28,742 nucleotides of DNA. Source: JBBECF01 sp040881945. Its GTDB lineage: Bacteria; Pseudomonadota; Alphaproteobacteria; Dongiales; Dongiaceae. The stretch's first letter is position 1, and each line of letters starts with the position of its first letter. The position numbers and the translations under genes were made by a program. Below, piece after piece: positions 1-7,993 of this stretch. The stretch covers positions 1 to 28,742 of the forward strand of contig JBBECF010000092.1 in NCBI GenBank assembly GCA_040881945.1, read 5' to 3'. The notes below the pieces were generated by a model. That model saw nothing but the letters and a program-made list of their open reading frames with translations. It ran no database searches and was not told the DNA's origin.

Positions 1-55
1 TCCTATAAAAACGTTAACCTATTGTTGCTCGATCGGCCCGTCTCCCCCTCCCTTT

Positions 56-78
56 CCTCCCCCGCTGCGCGGGGGAGG
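56..78. repeat. REP-like palindrome (copy 1)
   Basis: A perfect 10-bp inverted repeat (CCTCCCCCGC / GCGGGGGAGG) with a 3-nt loop. It is followed by GGGTCAGGGTGGGGG, a layout typical of dispersed palindromes in Alphaproteobacteria. A second, similar palindrome lies at 11604-11632. It sits 17 bp past the stop of the chemotaxis gene and could act as a 3' mRNA stabiliser or weak terminator, but there is no T-run. Confidence 0.6.
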
Positions 79-94
79 GTCAGGGTGGGGGGGC

Positions 95-1429
95 CTATGC
101 GGCGCGGATCGAGGTGATGAATTCGTCCACCTGCCGCCGCAGTACGTCGGACTGACGGCCCAGCTCCTCGGCCGCGCTGAGCACCTGGCCGGCGGCCTGG
201 CCGGTCTCCCCGGCGGCCTGCGTGACGCCGGAGATGTTGGTCGAGACTTCTTGCGTGCCGGCCGCCGCCTGCTGCACGTTGCGCGCGATCTCCTGGGTCG
301 CCGCGCCTTGCTCTTCCACCGCCGTGGCGATCGCCGTCGAGATCTCGCTGATCTCCTGGATGGTGGCGCCGATGCCCTTGATCGCCGTGACCGACTGACC
401 GACCTCGGACTGGATGGCCCTGATCTGGGCGCCGATGTCCTCGGTCGCCTTGGCCGTCTGATTGGCCAGGCTCTTGACCTCCGAGGCGACGACCGCGAAG
501 CCCTTGCCGGCCTCGCCGGCGCGCGCCGCCTCGATCGTGGCGTTGAGCGCGAGCAGGTTGGTCTGACTGGCGATGTCGCTGATGAGCTGCACCACCTCGC
601 CGATCTTCTTGGCGGCGGCGTCCAGATTCTCGACCGTACGGTTGGTCGCTTGCGCGTCGGCCACCGCCTTGGCGGCGATCTGGGTCGACTGGGTGACCTG
701 GCGGCCGATCTCGGCGACCGACGCCGACATCTCCTCGGTCGCGCTCGCCACCGTCTGGACGTTGGTCGAAGCCTCCTCGGAGGCGGCGGCCACGGCGGTC
801 GATTGGCGGCTGGTCTCCTCCGCCGTCGCCGACATCGCCTGCGCCGAGGACTGCAGCTCGGTCGCCGCCGAGGACACCGTATCGACGACGCCCTTGACGC
901 TGCCCTCGAAATTCTTGGCGAGCTCGTTCAGCTTGTTCTGCGCGGTGATCTTGCCCTCTTCGATGTAGATCGAGATGGCGAAATCCATGTCGAGTAGGAT
1001 CACCTTGTTGATCGCGTGCAGGCAGGCGACGAGCTTGTCGGGCTTCTTGCGATAGGTCTGCACGGCAAGCGCGACTATCTCGTTCAGCGCAAAGCAGTAG
1101 CCGCCGATGTACCAGCGCGGCTCGAGGTTCTTGCGCTCGTGCGCCTTGCCGATGCGCCGCACGCGCTCGACATAGGCGCCGTCGAATTTGCCTTCGAACA
1201 GGGCGAGCCAGTGGTCGTTCTGGGCCTGCCGGGCGCGTTCCGTGTTCGCCCGGCCGCCGAACAAATCGGCGAGCTGGGGGTATCGACCGACATGGTCGTA
1301 GAACTTGTCGAGGACCGACTTCACGTTCTTTTCCAACCCGGGCCGAAACTCCCGAAGCGCGGCGGTCGTACCGTCATCGATCTTCAGGAAGCGAAGCCGT
1401 TCGTCCGTTTGATATTCGTCCCGTTCCAT
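95..1429 (-). CDS. Globin-coupled methyl-accepting chemotaxis protein, soluble
   Basis: A 444-aa cytoplasmic chemoreceptor. Residues ~10-165 form a protoglobin-type sensor domain. The motif IGKAHERKNLEPRWYIGGY contains the likely proximal haem ligand His97, so oxygen or another diatomic gas is the expected signal. Residues ~175-444 are a long helical MCP signalling domain with the highly conserved hairpin (SQTNLLALNATIEAARAGE) that contacts CheW and CheA. There is no transmembrane segment, no HAMP domain and no C-terminal CheR-binding pentapeptide. The reading frame stays open 27 codons further upstream, but the ATG at 1429 is chosen because AGGAGA stands 5 nt before it (1434-1439) and the residues upstream do not resemble the family. 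No chemotaxis kinase genes are nearby, so this is an orphan receptor feeding a pathway encoded elsewhere. Confidence 0.93.
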   Translation of the reverse strand: MERDEYQTDERLRFLKIDDGTTAALREFRPGLEKNVKSVLDKFYDHVGRYPQLADLFGGRANTERARQAQNDHWLALFEGKFDGAYVERVRRIGKAHERKNLEPRWYIGGYCFALNEIVALAVQTYRKKPDKLVACLHAINKVILLDMDFAISIYIEEGKITAQNKLNELAKNFEGSVKGVVDTVSSAATELQSSAQAMSATAEETSRQSTAVAAASEEASTNVQTVASATEEMSASVAEIGRQVTQSTQIAAKAVADAQATNRTVENLDAAAKKIGEVVQLISDIASQTNLLALNATIEAARAGEAGKGFAVVASEVKSLANQTAKATEDIGAQIRAIQSEVGQSVTAIKGIGATIQEISEISTAIATAVEEQGAATQEIARNVQQAAAGTQEVSTNISGVTQAAGETGQAAGQVLSAAEELGRQSDVLRRQVDEFITSIRAA

Positions 1430-1528
1430 TGGGTCTCTCCTGGTGGGTAACACAGCGCGCGTTATGCGAGAGCTATATGGTTTAACCACGCGCGAAAGTT
1501 GCACCCACAAGGTAAAAATGCGTTAACG

Positions 1529-1556
1529 GGTTGCACAAGATGCAAGTGGCGCAACC
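1529..1556. promoter_or_regulatory. Nested dyad upstream of the chemotaxis gene
   Basis: The 197-bp gap between the chemotaxis gene start and the RND gene stop holds no ORF. It contains nested inverted repeats: outer arms GGTTGC (1529-1534) and GCAACC (1551-1556), and inner arms TTGCA (1531-1535) and TGCAA (1541-1545). It lies about 100 bp upstream of the chemotaxis start and could be an operator for that gene or a structure at the 3' end of the pump mRNA. The function is not established. Confidence 0.3.
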
Positions 1557-1626
1557 TGTGCGTTCGAGCGGCGGTCCCGTCGGAGCTTCGAGCAGCCTGA
1601 GCGCGGCACGGCCGCGCGGACGGCCG

Positions 1627-4600
1627 CTACGCAGCCGCGCCGAAGCCCTGGCCGTCGTCGCGCAGCACGACGTAAATCGCGGGGATGACCAGGACGGTCA
1701 ACGCCGTCGACGAGGCCAGGCCGAACAACAGCGAGATGGCGAGGCCCTGGAAGATGGGGTCGAGTAGGATGAAGGCGGCGCCGATCATCGCCGCCGCGGC
1801 GGTCAGGAAGATCGGCTTGAAGCGCACCGAGCCGGCGTCGATGAGCGCGCGGCGCAACGGCGCGCCCTCGGCCCGGCGGCGGCGGATGAAATCGACGAGC
1901 AGAATGGAATTGCGCACGATGATGCCGGCCAATGCAATGAAGCCGATCATCGAAGTCGCCGTGAAGGCGGCGCCGAACAGCCAGTGTCCGAGCACGATGC
2001 CGATGAGCGTCAGCGGGACGGGCACGAGGATCAGCAGCGGCAGCTTGAAGCTGCGGAACTGCGCGACGACGAGCAGATAGATGCCGAGCAGCGCGGCCAT
2101 GAACGCCGCGCCCATGTCGCGGAAGGTCACGTAGGTGATCTCCCACTCGCCGTCCCACAGGAAGCTGACGCTCGAGGTGTCGCTCGGCTGGCCGTGCAGG
2201 GCGAAGCGGGGCGGGCCATCGGCGCCCCAGTCCTGGGCGGCGACTGCCTCGGCCACCGCGATCATGCCGTAGATCGGCGCCTCGAACCGGCCGGCCAATT
2301 CGCCCACGACCATCTCGGCGTCGTAGCCGTTGTGCCGGAAAACCGGAAACGAGGCGGGCTCGCGGCGGAGCGTGACGACGTCGCCCAGCTCGACGACGCG
2401 CGCGGCGTCGCCCGTCGGCCCCGGCGCCGGCACGGGCGTGGCGAGCAGACGTTCCGACAGGAACCGCCCGCCCGTGGGCAGCCGAATCGCGATCTCGATC
2501 GGGTTGGCGCCGGCGCCGCGCTGCGAGTAGCCGACGCTCACGCCGCCCAATAGCGCGTCGATGGTGTCGTAGACCGCCTGCTCCTCGACCCCGTGGAACT
2601 CGAGGTTTTCGTGGTCGATGGCGACGCGCAGCCGCTCGGCCGGGCGGCCGAAGGAATCGTCCACATCGACGACGAAATCGACCGCCTCGAACGCCTGGCG
2701 CAGCCGCGCCGCCGCCTGCCGCCGCGCCGGCCCGTCCGGCCCATAGACCTCGGCCAGGAGGGTGGCGAGCACCGGCGGCCCCGGCGGCACCTCGACGACC
2801 TTGATCGCCGTGCCCTCGGGGCGCGGCAGGTCGGCGAGACGCCGGCGCACGTCGAGCGCGATGTCATGGCTGCCGCGGGTGCGCTCCGCCTTGGCCTGGA
2901 GGTTGATCTGCAAGTCGCCCTGCTCGGGCCGGGCGCGCAGGAATGAATGACGGACGAGGCCGTTGAAATTGAACGGCGCGGCCGTCCCGGCATAGGCCTG
3001 GATGCCGGTCAGCTCCGGCAGGTCGGCGAGGCGCAGGGCCGCCGCCTGGAGCAGCCGATCGGTCGCCTCGAGGCTGCTGCCTTCGGGCAGGTCGAGGACG
3101 ACCTGGAGCTCCGACTTGTTGTCGAAGGGCAGCAGCTTGACGACGACGTCGCGCGTATAGAAGAGGGCGCCGGACGCGGCCGTGGCGGCCCCGACGGCGA
3201 GGAGGAAGATCCAGGAGCGCGCGCGGCCGACGAGCATCGGCACGGCCAGCCAGCGGTAGAACCGGCCGAGCGCGCCGCCCTCGGCGCCGAGCCCCGCCCC
3301 GGACTTCCCCTCGCCGCCACGGCGCAGCTTGACCATGAGCCACGGCGTCGCCACGACGGCGACGAAGAACGAGAACAGCATCGCCGCCGAGGCGTTGACC
3401 GGGATCGGGCTCATATACGGCCCCATCAGGCCGGACACGAACAGCATCGGCAGCAGCGCCGCGACCACCGTCAGCGTTGCCACAATGGTCGGGTTTCCGA
3501 CCTCGGCGACCGCCTCGATCGCGGCCTGGAGCAGGCCGCGGCCGTCGCGCATCGACCAGTGGCGGTCGATGTTCTCGACGACGACGATGGCGTCGTCGAC
3601 CAGGATGCCGATCGAGAAGATGAGCGCGAACAGGCTGACCCGGTTGATCGTGTAGCCCATCAGCCACGACGCGAATAGGGTCAGCAGGATCGTGGTCGGG
3701 ATCACCACGAAGACGACCGCGCCTTCGCGCCAACCGATCATGAGCGCGATCAGCACGACGATCGAGACCGTCGCCAGCGCCAGATGGAACAAAAGCTCGT
3801 TGACCTTCTCGTCGGCCGTCGCGCCGTAGTCGCGCGTCACCGTGACCGCGACCTCCTGCGGCACCAGGCGGCCGCGCACCAGCTCGAGGCGATCGAGTAT
3901 CGCCTCGGCGATGGCGACGGCGTTGGCCCCCTTGCGCTTGGCCAGCGCCAGGCTGACCGCCGGCAGCCGGTCGAGACCGGCGTCCGGGCGCTTGACCAGG
4001 TGCCAGACGCGGGAGTCGTCCGGCCGCCCGCCGACGACCACCTCGGCCACGTCCTTGACATAGACCGGCCGGCCGTCGCGCGTCGTGATCAGCAGCAACC
4101 CGATATCGGGGATGCCTTGCAGTGTCTGCCCGGCGGTCACCGGCAGGTCGCGGTCGACGGCGCGGACCGCGCCCGCGACAAACGAGCGGTTGGCGTGGCG
4201 GATCTTCTCGACGAGCTGGTTCAGGGTCACGCCGTAAAGCGCGAGACGCTCCGGGTCGGGCTCGACGCGGATCTGGCTCGGGCGACCGCCGACGATGTAG
4301 CTCAGGCCGACATCGGGCACCTTGGCCAACTCGTTTTGCAGCTCCTCGGCGATGTTGAACAGCGCGTTGTCGTCCCAGCGCGCCGCCGCCGCCGGCGGCA
4401 GGTCGGGCCGCGGCGACAGGGTCAGCACGAGGACGGCCACGTCGTCGATGCCGCGCCCGACGATCAGCGGCTCGGGAATGCCGATCGGGATGCGGTCGAA
4501 ATTGGCGCGGAGCTTCTCGTGCACGCGCAGGATGGCGTTGTCGGCGTCGGTGCCGACGAAGAAGCGGGCGGTGACAATGACACGGTCGTCCTCGGTCTGT

Positions 4601-4860
4601 GAATAGACGTGCTCGACCGCGTCGATGCTCTTGACGATGGTCTCCAGCGGCTTGGTCACGAGCTCGACCGCGTCGACGGCCTTGAGCCCGTCCGCCTGCA
4701 CGTGGACGTCCACCATCGGCACGCTGATCTGTGGCTCCTCCTCGCGCGACAGGCCCATGAGCGCGAGGACACCGACCGCCAGCGAGGCGATCAGCAGCAG
4801 CGGCGTCAGCGGCGAATCGATGAAGGCGCGGGTGACGCCGCCGGCGATGCCGAGCCTCAC
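1627..4860 (-). CDS. RND-family efflux pump, inner-membrane permease
   Basis: A 1,077-aa AcrB/MdtB-type resistance-nodulation-division permease that exports substrates by proton antiport, working with a membrane-fusion protein and an outer-membrane channel. Visible features are an N-terminal transmembrane helix (~16-37), a large periplasmic loop (~40-345), a helix cluster (~350-510) including GILVDDAIVVVENI with the proton-relay pair Asp422-Asp423, a second periplasmic loop, and a C-terminal helix cluster (~890-1065). The paired Asp residues indicate an HAE-type multidrug/organic-solute pump rather than a CzcA-type metal pump, though substrate cannot be read from sequence. It starts with GTG overlapping the TGA of the upstream fusion-protein gene (GTGA at 4857-4860), so translation is coupled. 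No outer-membrane channel gene is nearby, so a TolC-like protein must come from elsewhere. Confidence 0.93.
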   Translation of the reverse strand: MRLGIAGGVTRAFIDSPLTPLLLIASLAVGVLALMGLSREEEPQISVPMVDVHVQADGLKAVDAVELVTKPLETIVKSIDAVEHVYSQTEDDRVIVTARFFVGTDADNAILRVHEKLRANFDRIPIGIPEPLIVGRGIDDVAVLVLTLSPRPDLPPAAAARWDDNALFNIAEELQNELAKVPDVGLSYIVGGRPSQIRVEPDPERLALYGVTLNQLVEKIRHANRSFVAGAVRAVDRDLPVTAGQTLQGIPDIGLLLITTRDGRPVYVKDVAEVVVGGRPDDSRVWHLVKRPDAGLDRLPAVSLALAKRKGANAVAIAEAILDRLELVRGRLVPQEVAVTVTRDYGATADEKVNELLFHLALATVSIVVLIALMIGWREGAVVFVVIPTTILLTLFASWLMGYTINRVSLFALIFSIGILVDDAIVVVENIDRHWSMRDGRGLLQAAIEAVAEVGNPTIVATLTVVAALLPMLFVSGLMGPYMSPIPVNASAAMLFSFFVAVVATPWLMVKLRRGGEGKSGAGLGAEGGALGRFYRWLAVPMLVGRARSWIFLLAVGAATAASGALFYTRDVVVKLLPFDNKSELQVVLDLPEGSSLEATDRLLQAAALRLADLPELTGIQAYAGTAAPFNFNGLVRHSFLRARPEQGDLQINLQAKAERTRGSHDIALDVRRRLADLPRPEGTAIKVVEVPPGPPVLATLLAEVYGPDGPARRQAAARLRQAFEAVDFVVDVDDSFGRPAERLRVAIDHENLEFHGVEEQAVYDTIDALLGGVSVGYSQRGAGANPIEIAIRLPTGGRFLSERLLATPVPAPGPTGDAARVVELGDVVTLRREPASFPVFRHNGYDAEMVVGELAGRFEAPIYGMIAVAEAVAAQDWGADGPPRFALHGQPSDTSSVSFLWDGEWEITYVTFRDMGAAFMAALLGIYLLVVAQFRSFKLPLLILVPVPLTLIGIVLGHWLFGAAFTATSMIGFIALAGIIVRNSILLVDFIRRRRAEGAPLRRALIDAGSVRFKPIFLTAAAAMIGAAFILLDPIFQGLAISLLFGLASSTALTVLVIPAIYVVLRDDGQGFGAAA

Positions 4861-5849
4861 CGCGCCGGTTCCGCCGGCGGCGGCAACAGCACGTCGCCGG
4901 GCCGCAGGCCGGACAGCACCTCGACGCCGTCCTCGACCGGCAGGCCGGTCTGCACCACGGTCTCGCCGACGTCCTTGACCAGCGTGTAATCGACCCCGAA
5001 GCGCCTGTAGAGATAGGCGGCGGGAACGACGAACGCCGGCCGTTCGCCGGTCGAGACGAACACGCGCGCGCGTTCGCCGACGAAGTAGTCGCCGATGCCG
5101 GCGACCGCGATGTCGGCCACGACGCGGCCCTGCTCCATCTCCGGATAGACTTGGCGGACGCGGCCCTCGGCGAGGTCGCGCGGCGCCGTCTCGAGCCCGC
5201 GCGAGCCGACCAGCACGCGGTCGCCCTCGGCGATGAAGCGGGCGTGGCGTTCGGGCAGCCGCATGCGCAGGATGTAGGTTTCGGCGGCGATCGTCGCGAC
5301 GGTCTCGCCGGGCATTACGACGGCGCCATCCACTACATGCACCTGCAACACGCGCCCGGCCGCCGGGGCGAGGACCGCGCCTTCGCCGAGCTGCTCGGCG
5401 ACGACCGCGCGGTCCGCGATCATGGCGGCGAGCCCGCTGTCGACGACGTCCATGGCGGTCTGCGCCTCGTCGAGGCGCGCCTGGCTCGCCGCGCCGGTCT
5501 GGCGCAGCTTGCGATAGCGATCGAGCTCGACGCGCGCCAGGTCACGCTGCGCGCGCAAGGACCGGATGCGGGCGTCGAGCGCGACCAGTTGCAGCGGCAG
5601 CTTGGGGTCGCCGACCACGGCGAGCCGCTGCCCCAACTCGACGCGGCTGCCCTCGTCGACGGCCAGCGCCTCGACGGTGCCGCCGATGCGCGTGCGCGCC
5701 GGCGTCACATCGACGCTCTCGACCGTCGCGAACACCGCCTTGAGGTCGGCGATCTGCCGGACCGCAACGACGAACTCCTCGGCGGCGGCCGCCCCGGCGC
5801 CGAGCCCGAGCGTTATTGCCACCAGGAACGCCGCCATCCGCTTGCCCAT
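4857..5849 (-). CDS. RND efflux periplasmic adaptor (membrane-fusion protein)
   Basis: A 330-aa HlyD/AcrA-type adaptor bridging the RND permease to an outer-membrane channel. Residues 1-~22 are a signal peptide ending AAAAEE. Next come a first half-lipoyl segment (GGTVEALAVDEGSRVELGQ), a coiled-coil hairpin at ~85-140, the second half-lipoyl segment (VLAPAAGRVLQVHVVDGAVV), and beta-barrel and membrane-proximal domains. The reading frame extends 87 codons upstream, but the extension runs back across the divergent promoter into the bigR-like gene. ATG 5849 is preceded by GGAG at a suitable distance and begins an obvious signal peptide. It is first in a two-gene operon with the pump, and its promoter lies in the shared region at 5875-5908. 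The protein is on the short side for the family. Confidence 0.9.
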   Translation of the reverse strand: MGKRMAAFLVAITLGLGAGAAAAEEFVVAVRQIADLKAVFATVESVDVTPARTRIGGTVEALAVDEGSRVELGQRLAVVGDPKLPLQLVALDARIRSLRAQRDLARVELDRYRKLRQTGAASQARLDEAQTAMDVVDSGLAAMIADRAVVAEQLGEGAVLAPAAGRVLQVHVVDGAVVMPGETVATIAAETYILRMRLPERHARFIAEGDRVLVGSRGLETAPRDLAEGRVRQVYPEMEQGRVVADIAVAGIGDYFVGERARVFVSTGERPAFVVPAAYLYRRFGVDYTLVKDVGETVVQTGLPVEDGVEVLSGLRPGDVLLPPPAEPAR

Positions 5850-5874
5850 CGCACCCGCTCCACCGCAATCGTTG

Positions 5875-5908
5875 TTGACAAATATATTAGAATAAACTAA
5901 ATTAGCAA
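5875..5908. promoter_or_regulatory. Overlapping divergent promoters with central operator dyad
   Basis: A conspicuously AT-rich island between the pump operon and the bigR-like gene. On the plus strand TTGACA (5875-5880) and TAAATT (5898-5903) are 17 nt apart. On the minus strand TTGCTA (5908-5903) and TATATT (5886-5881) are 16 nt apart. The dyad TTAG-N6-CTAA (5887-5900) sits exactly between and partly under both -10 boxes, as expected of a repressor site that closes both promoters. The plus-strand -10 ends only 7 nt before the ATG at 5911 and no Shine-Dalgarno is visible, so the regulator mRNA may be leaderless. Promoter and operator calls come from inspection only. Confidence 0.6.
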
Positions 5909-5910
5909 TC

Positions 5911-6222
5911 ATGAATGTACGGGACCTTGAGAACGCCGTCCGTCCAGCGGCGAAGCTGCTGAAGGCGATGTGCAACGGCCATCGCCTGCTCATTCTCTGC
6001 CAACTCATGGACGGCGAGAAGCGCGTCGGCGACCTCGAGCGGCGGACCGGACTCAGCCAATCGGCGCTGTCGCAACATCTGGCGCGGCTGCGCCGCGACG
6101 GCCTCGTCAAGACCCGGCGGCAGGCACAGGCTATCTACTACGCGCTGGCCGGGAATGACGTGGATCAAGTGATCGCCGTCCTGCACCGCATTTTCTGCAA
6201 CGCAGACGCCTCCGCCGCGTGA
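5911..6222 (+). CDS. bigR: ArsR-family thiol-switch repressor, BigR/SqrR/YgaV type
   Basis: A 103-aa winged-helix repressor. The recognition segment TGLSQSALSQHLARLRRDGLV (~residues 46-66) is characteristic of the BigR/YgaV branch. Cys30 (LLILCQLMDGE) and Cys96 (LHRIFC) are 66 residues apart, the same spacing as the two persulfide-sensing cysteines of SqrR and BigR. Cys21 is additional. Proteins of this branch release DNA when a tri- or tetrasulfide bridge forms between the two cysteines. The gene is immediately followed by a DUF2892 gene, the same pairing as ygaV-ygaP in E. coli, and is divergent from the RND operon. Autoregulation and control of both sides through the 5887-5900 dyad are inferred. 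No metal-binding CxC motif of classical ArsR is seen. Confidence 0.87.
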   Translation: MNVRDLENAVRPAAKLLKAMCNGHRLLILCQLMDGEKRVGDLERRTGLSQSALSQHLARLRRDGLVKTRRQAQAIYYALAGNDVDQVIAVLHRIFCNADASAA

Positions 6223-6262
6223 CCCGTTTCCCCCAACCGCAAGCCAAGGGAGCATCGCAGCC

Positions 6263-6466
6263 ATGTCCATCGACCGTGCCGTCCTGGCCTTCGCCGGGAC
6301 CGTCATCCTGGTCAGCCTGCTGCTGTCGCAGCTCCACCACCCGGCCTGGCTGTGGGTCACGGTCTTCGTCGGCGCCAATCTTTTGCAGTCCGCCTTCACC
6401 GGCTTCTGCCCGCTGGCGATCGTCCTGAAGAAGCTGGGCCTGCGCCCCGGCGAGGCGTTCCGCTGA
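6263..6466 (+). CDS. DUF2892 (YgaP-like) small inner-membrane protein
   Basis: A 67-aa protein with two hydrophobic helices (~7-23 and ~28-48) and the family signature TGFCPLAIVLKKLGL. It corresponds to the membrane part of YgaP, which in E. coli carries an N-terminal rhodanese domain that is absent here. The cysteine in the GFCP motif is conserved in the family and suggests sulfur handling or sulfur-dioxygenase-associated membrane roles. It follows the bigR-like gene by 40 nt with a clear ribosome-binding site (AAGGGAG at about 6246-6252), so the two are likely one operon under sulfide control. Confidence 0.82.
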   Translation: MSIDRAVLAFAGTVILVSLLLSQLHHPAWLWVTVFVGANLLQSAFTGFCPLAIVLKKLGLRPGEAFR

Positions 6467-6508
6467 GGGGTTGTTCGGTCGTAGCCGGGCACCCGAAGTC
6501 CTGATAGC

Positions 6509-7270
6509 GTGACGGCCGAGACTCGAACGTTCTCGGCAGCGGCGGAAACGATGCACCGGAGTCCGGCCGGCGACGCGATCGCTTCGGCAAAGCCGGGATC
6601 GGCGTTCTATCGCCGCGCGCGGCTGGCGGTGGCGCTCCTCCTGGTCCTGACGCTGGCCACCGGCGCGGTCTGGGCCTTCGCGCTCCTCGGCATGATGCCG
6701 CTGCCGGGGTTCGAGCTGTCGGCCGCGGCGGTCGAACGGGAAATCCTGTCCTGGGGCGCCTGGGGCGTCGGCGGCTCGCTCCTGCTCATGGTGCTGCACA
6801 GCTTCGTGCCCTTCCCGGCCGAGTTCGTGGCGATCGCCAACGGCATGGTCTATGGGCCGGTCTGGGGCACGGTCATCACCTGGACCGGGGCCATGCTCGG
6901 CGCCTATCTCGCCTTCGGGCTGGCGCGCTGGCTCGGCCGGCCGTTCGTCGCGGCGATGGTCTCCGAGCGCCGGCGCGTCGGGCTCGATCGCTGGAGCCGG
7001 CGCCAGGGTGGCGGCGTCCTGCTGCTGAGCCGCCTGGTCCCGGTGATCTCGTTCAACCTCATCAACTACGCCGCCGGCCTGACCGCCGTGTCCTGGTGGA
7101 CCTTCACCTGGGCGACCGGGCTCGGCATCCTGCCCCTGACCGTCCTGATGGTGACGATCGGCGACCGCCTGTGGACGGCGGAGTCGGAGCCGTGGCTGTG
7201 GCTGGCGGCGGCGGCCGTCGTCGGCTGGCTGCTATGGTGGGCGGCGATGGGCCGGAGCCGCACCCGGTGA
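6509..7270 (+). CDS. TVP38/TMEM64 (VTT/SNARE-associated) membrane protein
   Basis: A protein of up to 253 aa with an N-terminal helix at ~36-58, a VTT domain (~75-205) with the family motifs F(P)AEFVAIANGMVYGPVWG and LLLSRLVPVISFNLINYAAGL, and a C-terminal helix at ~228-245. Relatives are the DedA/TVP38 family, thought to include lipid scramblases or transporters. The start is uncertain: GTG 6509 lacks a good ribosome-binding site, and ATG 6551 (MHRSPAGD) is an alternative. It begins 43 nt after the DUF2892 gene and could be co-transcribed. Its TGA overlaps the GTG of the next gene. Confidence 0.82.
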   Translation: MTAETRTFSAAAETMHRSPAGDAIASAKPGSAFYRRARLAVALLLVLTLATGAVWAFALLGMMPLPGFELSAAAVEREILSWGAWGVGGSLLLMVLHSFVPFPAEFVAIANGMVYGPVWGTVITWTGAMLGAYLAFGLARWLGRPFVAAMVSERRRVGLDRWSRRQGGGVLLLSRLVPVISFNLINYAAGLTAVSWWTFTWATGLGILPLTVLMVTIGDRLWTAESEPWLWLAAAAVVGWLLWWAAMGRSRTR

Positions 7271-7959
7271 GCCGCCGGCTGCACCTGCCGCCGCTCTATC
7301 GCGGAATCTCCCTGGACGCCGCCGGCGACGCCTTCGTCGAGGCCCAGGCGCGCGCCCGCGTCCGCGCCGGCGCCGGCACGCTGCTGTGGAGCGCGCGCGA
7401 CGACCGCCTCGACTGCGCGGTGATCCTGGAACCGGAGCGCCCGCTCGCCGAGTCGCTGCCGGTCCACTATGTCGCCTTGCTCGGCCTCGGCGACGCCCTC
7501 GGCGCGTTGTTGCCGCCGGCGGTCGCCGTGACCTTCGACTGGCCGGACCGGGTCGCGGTCAACGGCGGGACGGTCGGCGGCGTGCGCCTGGCCGTGCCCG
7601 ACGCCGAGGCCGCCGAGACGCCCGACTGGATGGTCGTCGGCGCCGCCGTGGCGCTGCGCGACGACGACGACGCCCCCGGCCGCAATCCCGACCGCACCAC
7701 CCTCGGCGCGGAAGGCGGCGCCGGCATCGCGCCGGTCGATCTGGTCGAGGCCTTCGCCCGGCACTTCCTGGTCTGGCTCAACCGCTGGCAGGACGACGGG
7801 TTCGGGCCGGTGCGCCAGGCGTGGCTGAAGCGCGCGGGCGGGTCCGGCGGCCGCGTCGCCGGACTCGACGATTCCGGCGGGCTGTTGCTGATCGAGGACG
7901 GCCGCACGCGCACGCTCGATCTGCGCCGCGCGTTGAAGCGGGCAAGCTGGCTGGGTTAG
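7267..7959 (+). CDS. Biotin/lipoate-protein-ligase-like protein (DUF4444 type)
   Basis: A 230-aa protein resembling the catalytic fold of biotin-protein ligase, with a C-terminal beta segment (GRVAGLDDSGGLLLIEDGRTRTLDL) of the DUF4444 type. Landmarks include VTFDWPDRVAVNGGTVGGVRL, which resembles the ligase KWPND/GGIL region, and DWMVVGAAVAL. The canonical ATP/biotin loop GRGRxGR is not visible; that region reads LLWSARDDRLDCAVILEPERPL. True ligase activity is therefore doubtful, and a diverged acyl-transfer or binding role is possible. The frame is open from 7096, inside the TVP38 gene. GTG 7267 is preferred because it overlaps that gene's stop in a GTGA junction and starts the recognisable fold (RLHLPPLYRG). 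It stands with the following DUF6352 gene. Confidence 0.78.
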   Translation: MSRRLHLPPLYRGISLDAAGDAFVEAQARARVRAGAGTLLWSARDDRLDCAVILEPERPLAESLPVHYVALLGLGDALGALLPPAVAVTFDWPDRVAVNGGTVGGVRLAVPDAEAAETPDWMVVGAAVALRDDDDAPGRNPDRTTLGAEGGAGIAPVDLVEAFARHFLVWLNRWQDDGFGPVRQAWLKRAGGSGGRVAGLDDSGGLLLIEDGRTRTLDLRRALKRASWLG

Positions 7960-7993
7960 ATTGCGACATGCCGACGGTGCGCTCGAGGCGCCC

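Noticed and set aside
7234..7959. ATG 7234 or the longer frame from 7096 as start of the ligase-like gene
   Set aside because: Both lie inside the TVP38 gene and give residues unlike the family. The GTGA overlap at 7267 fits better.
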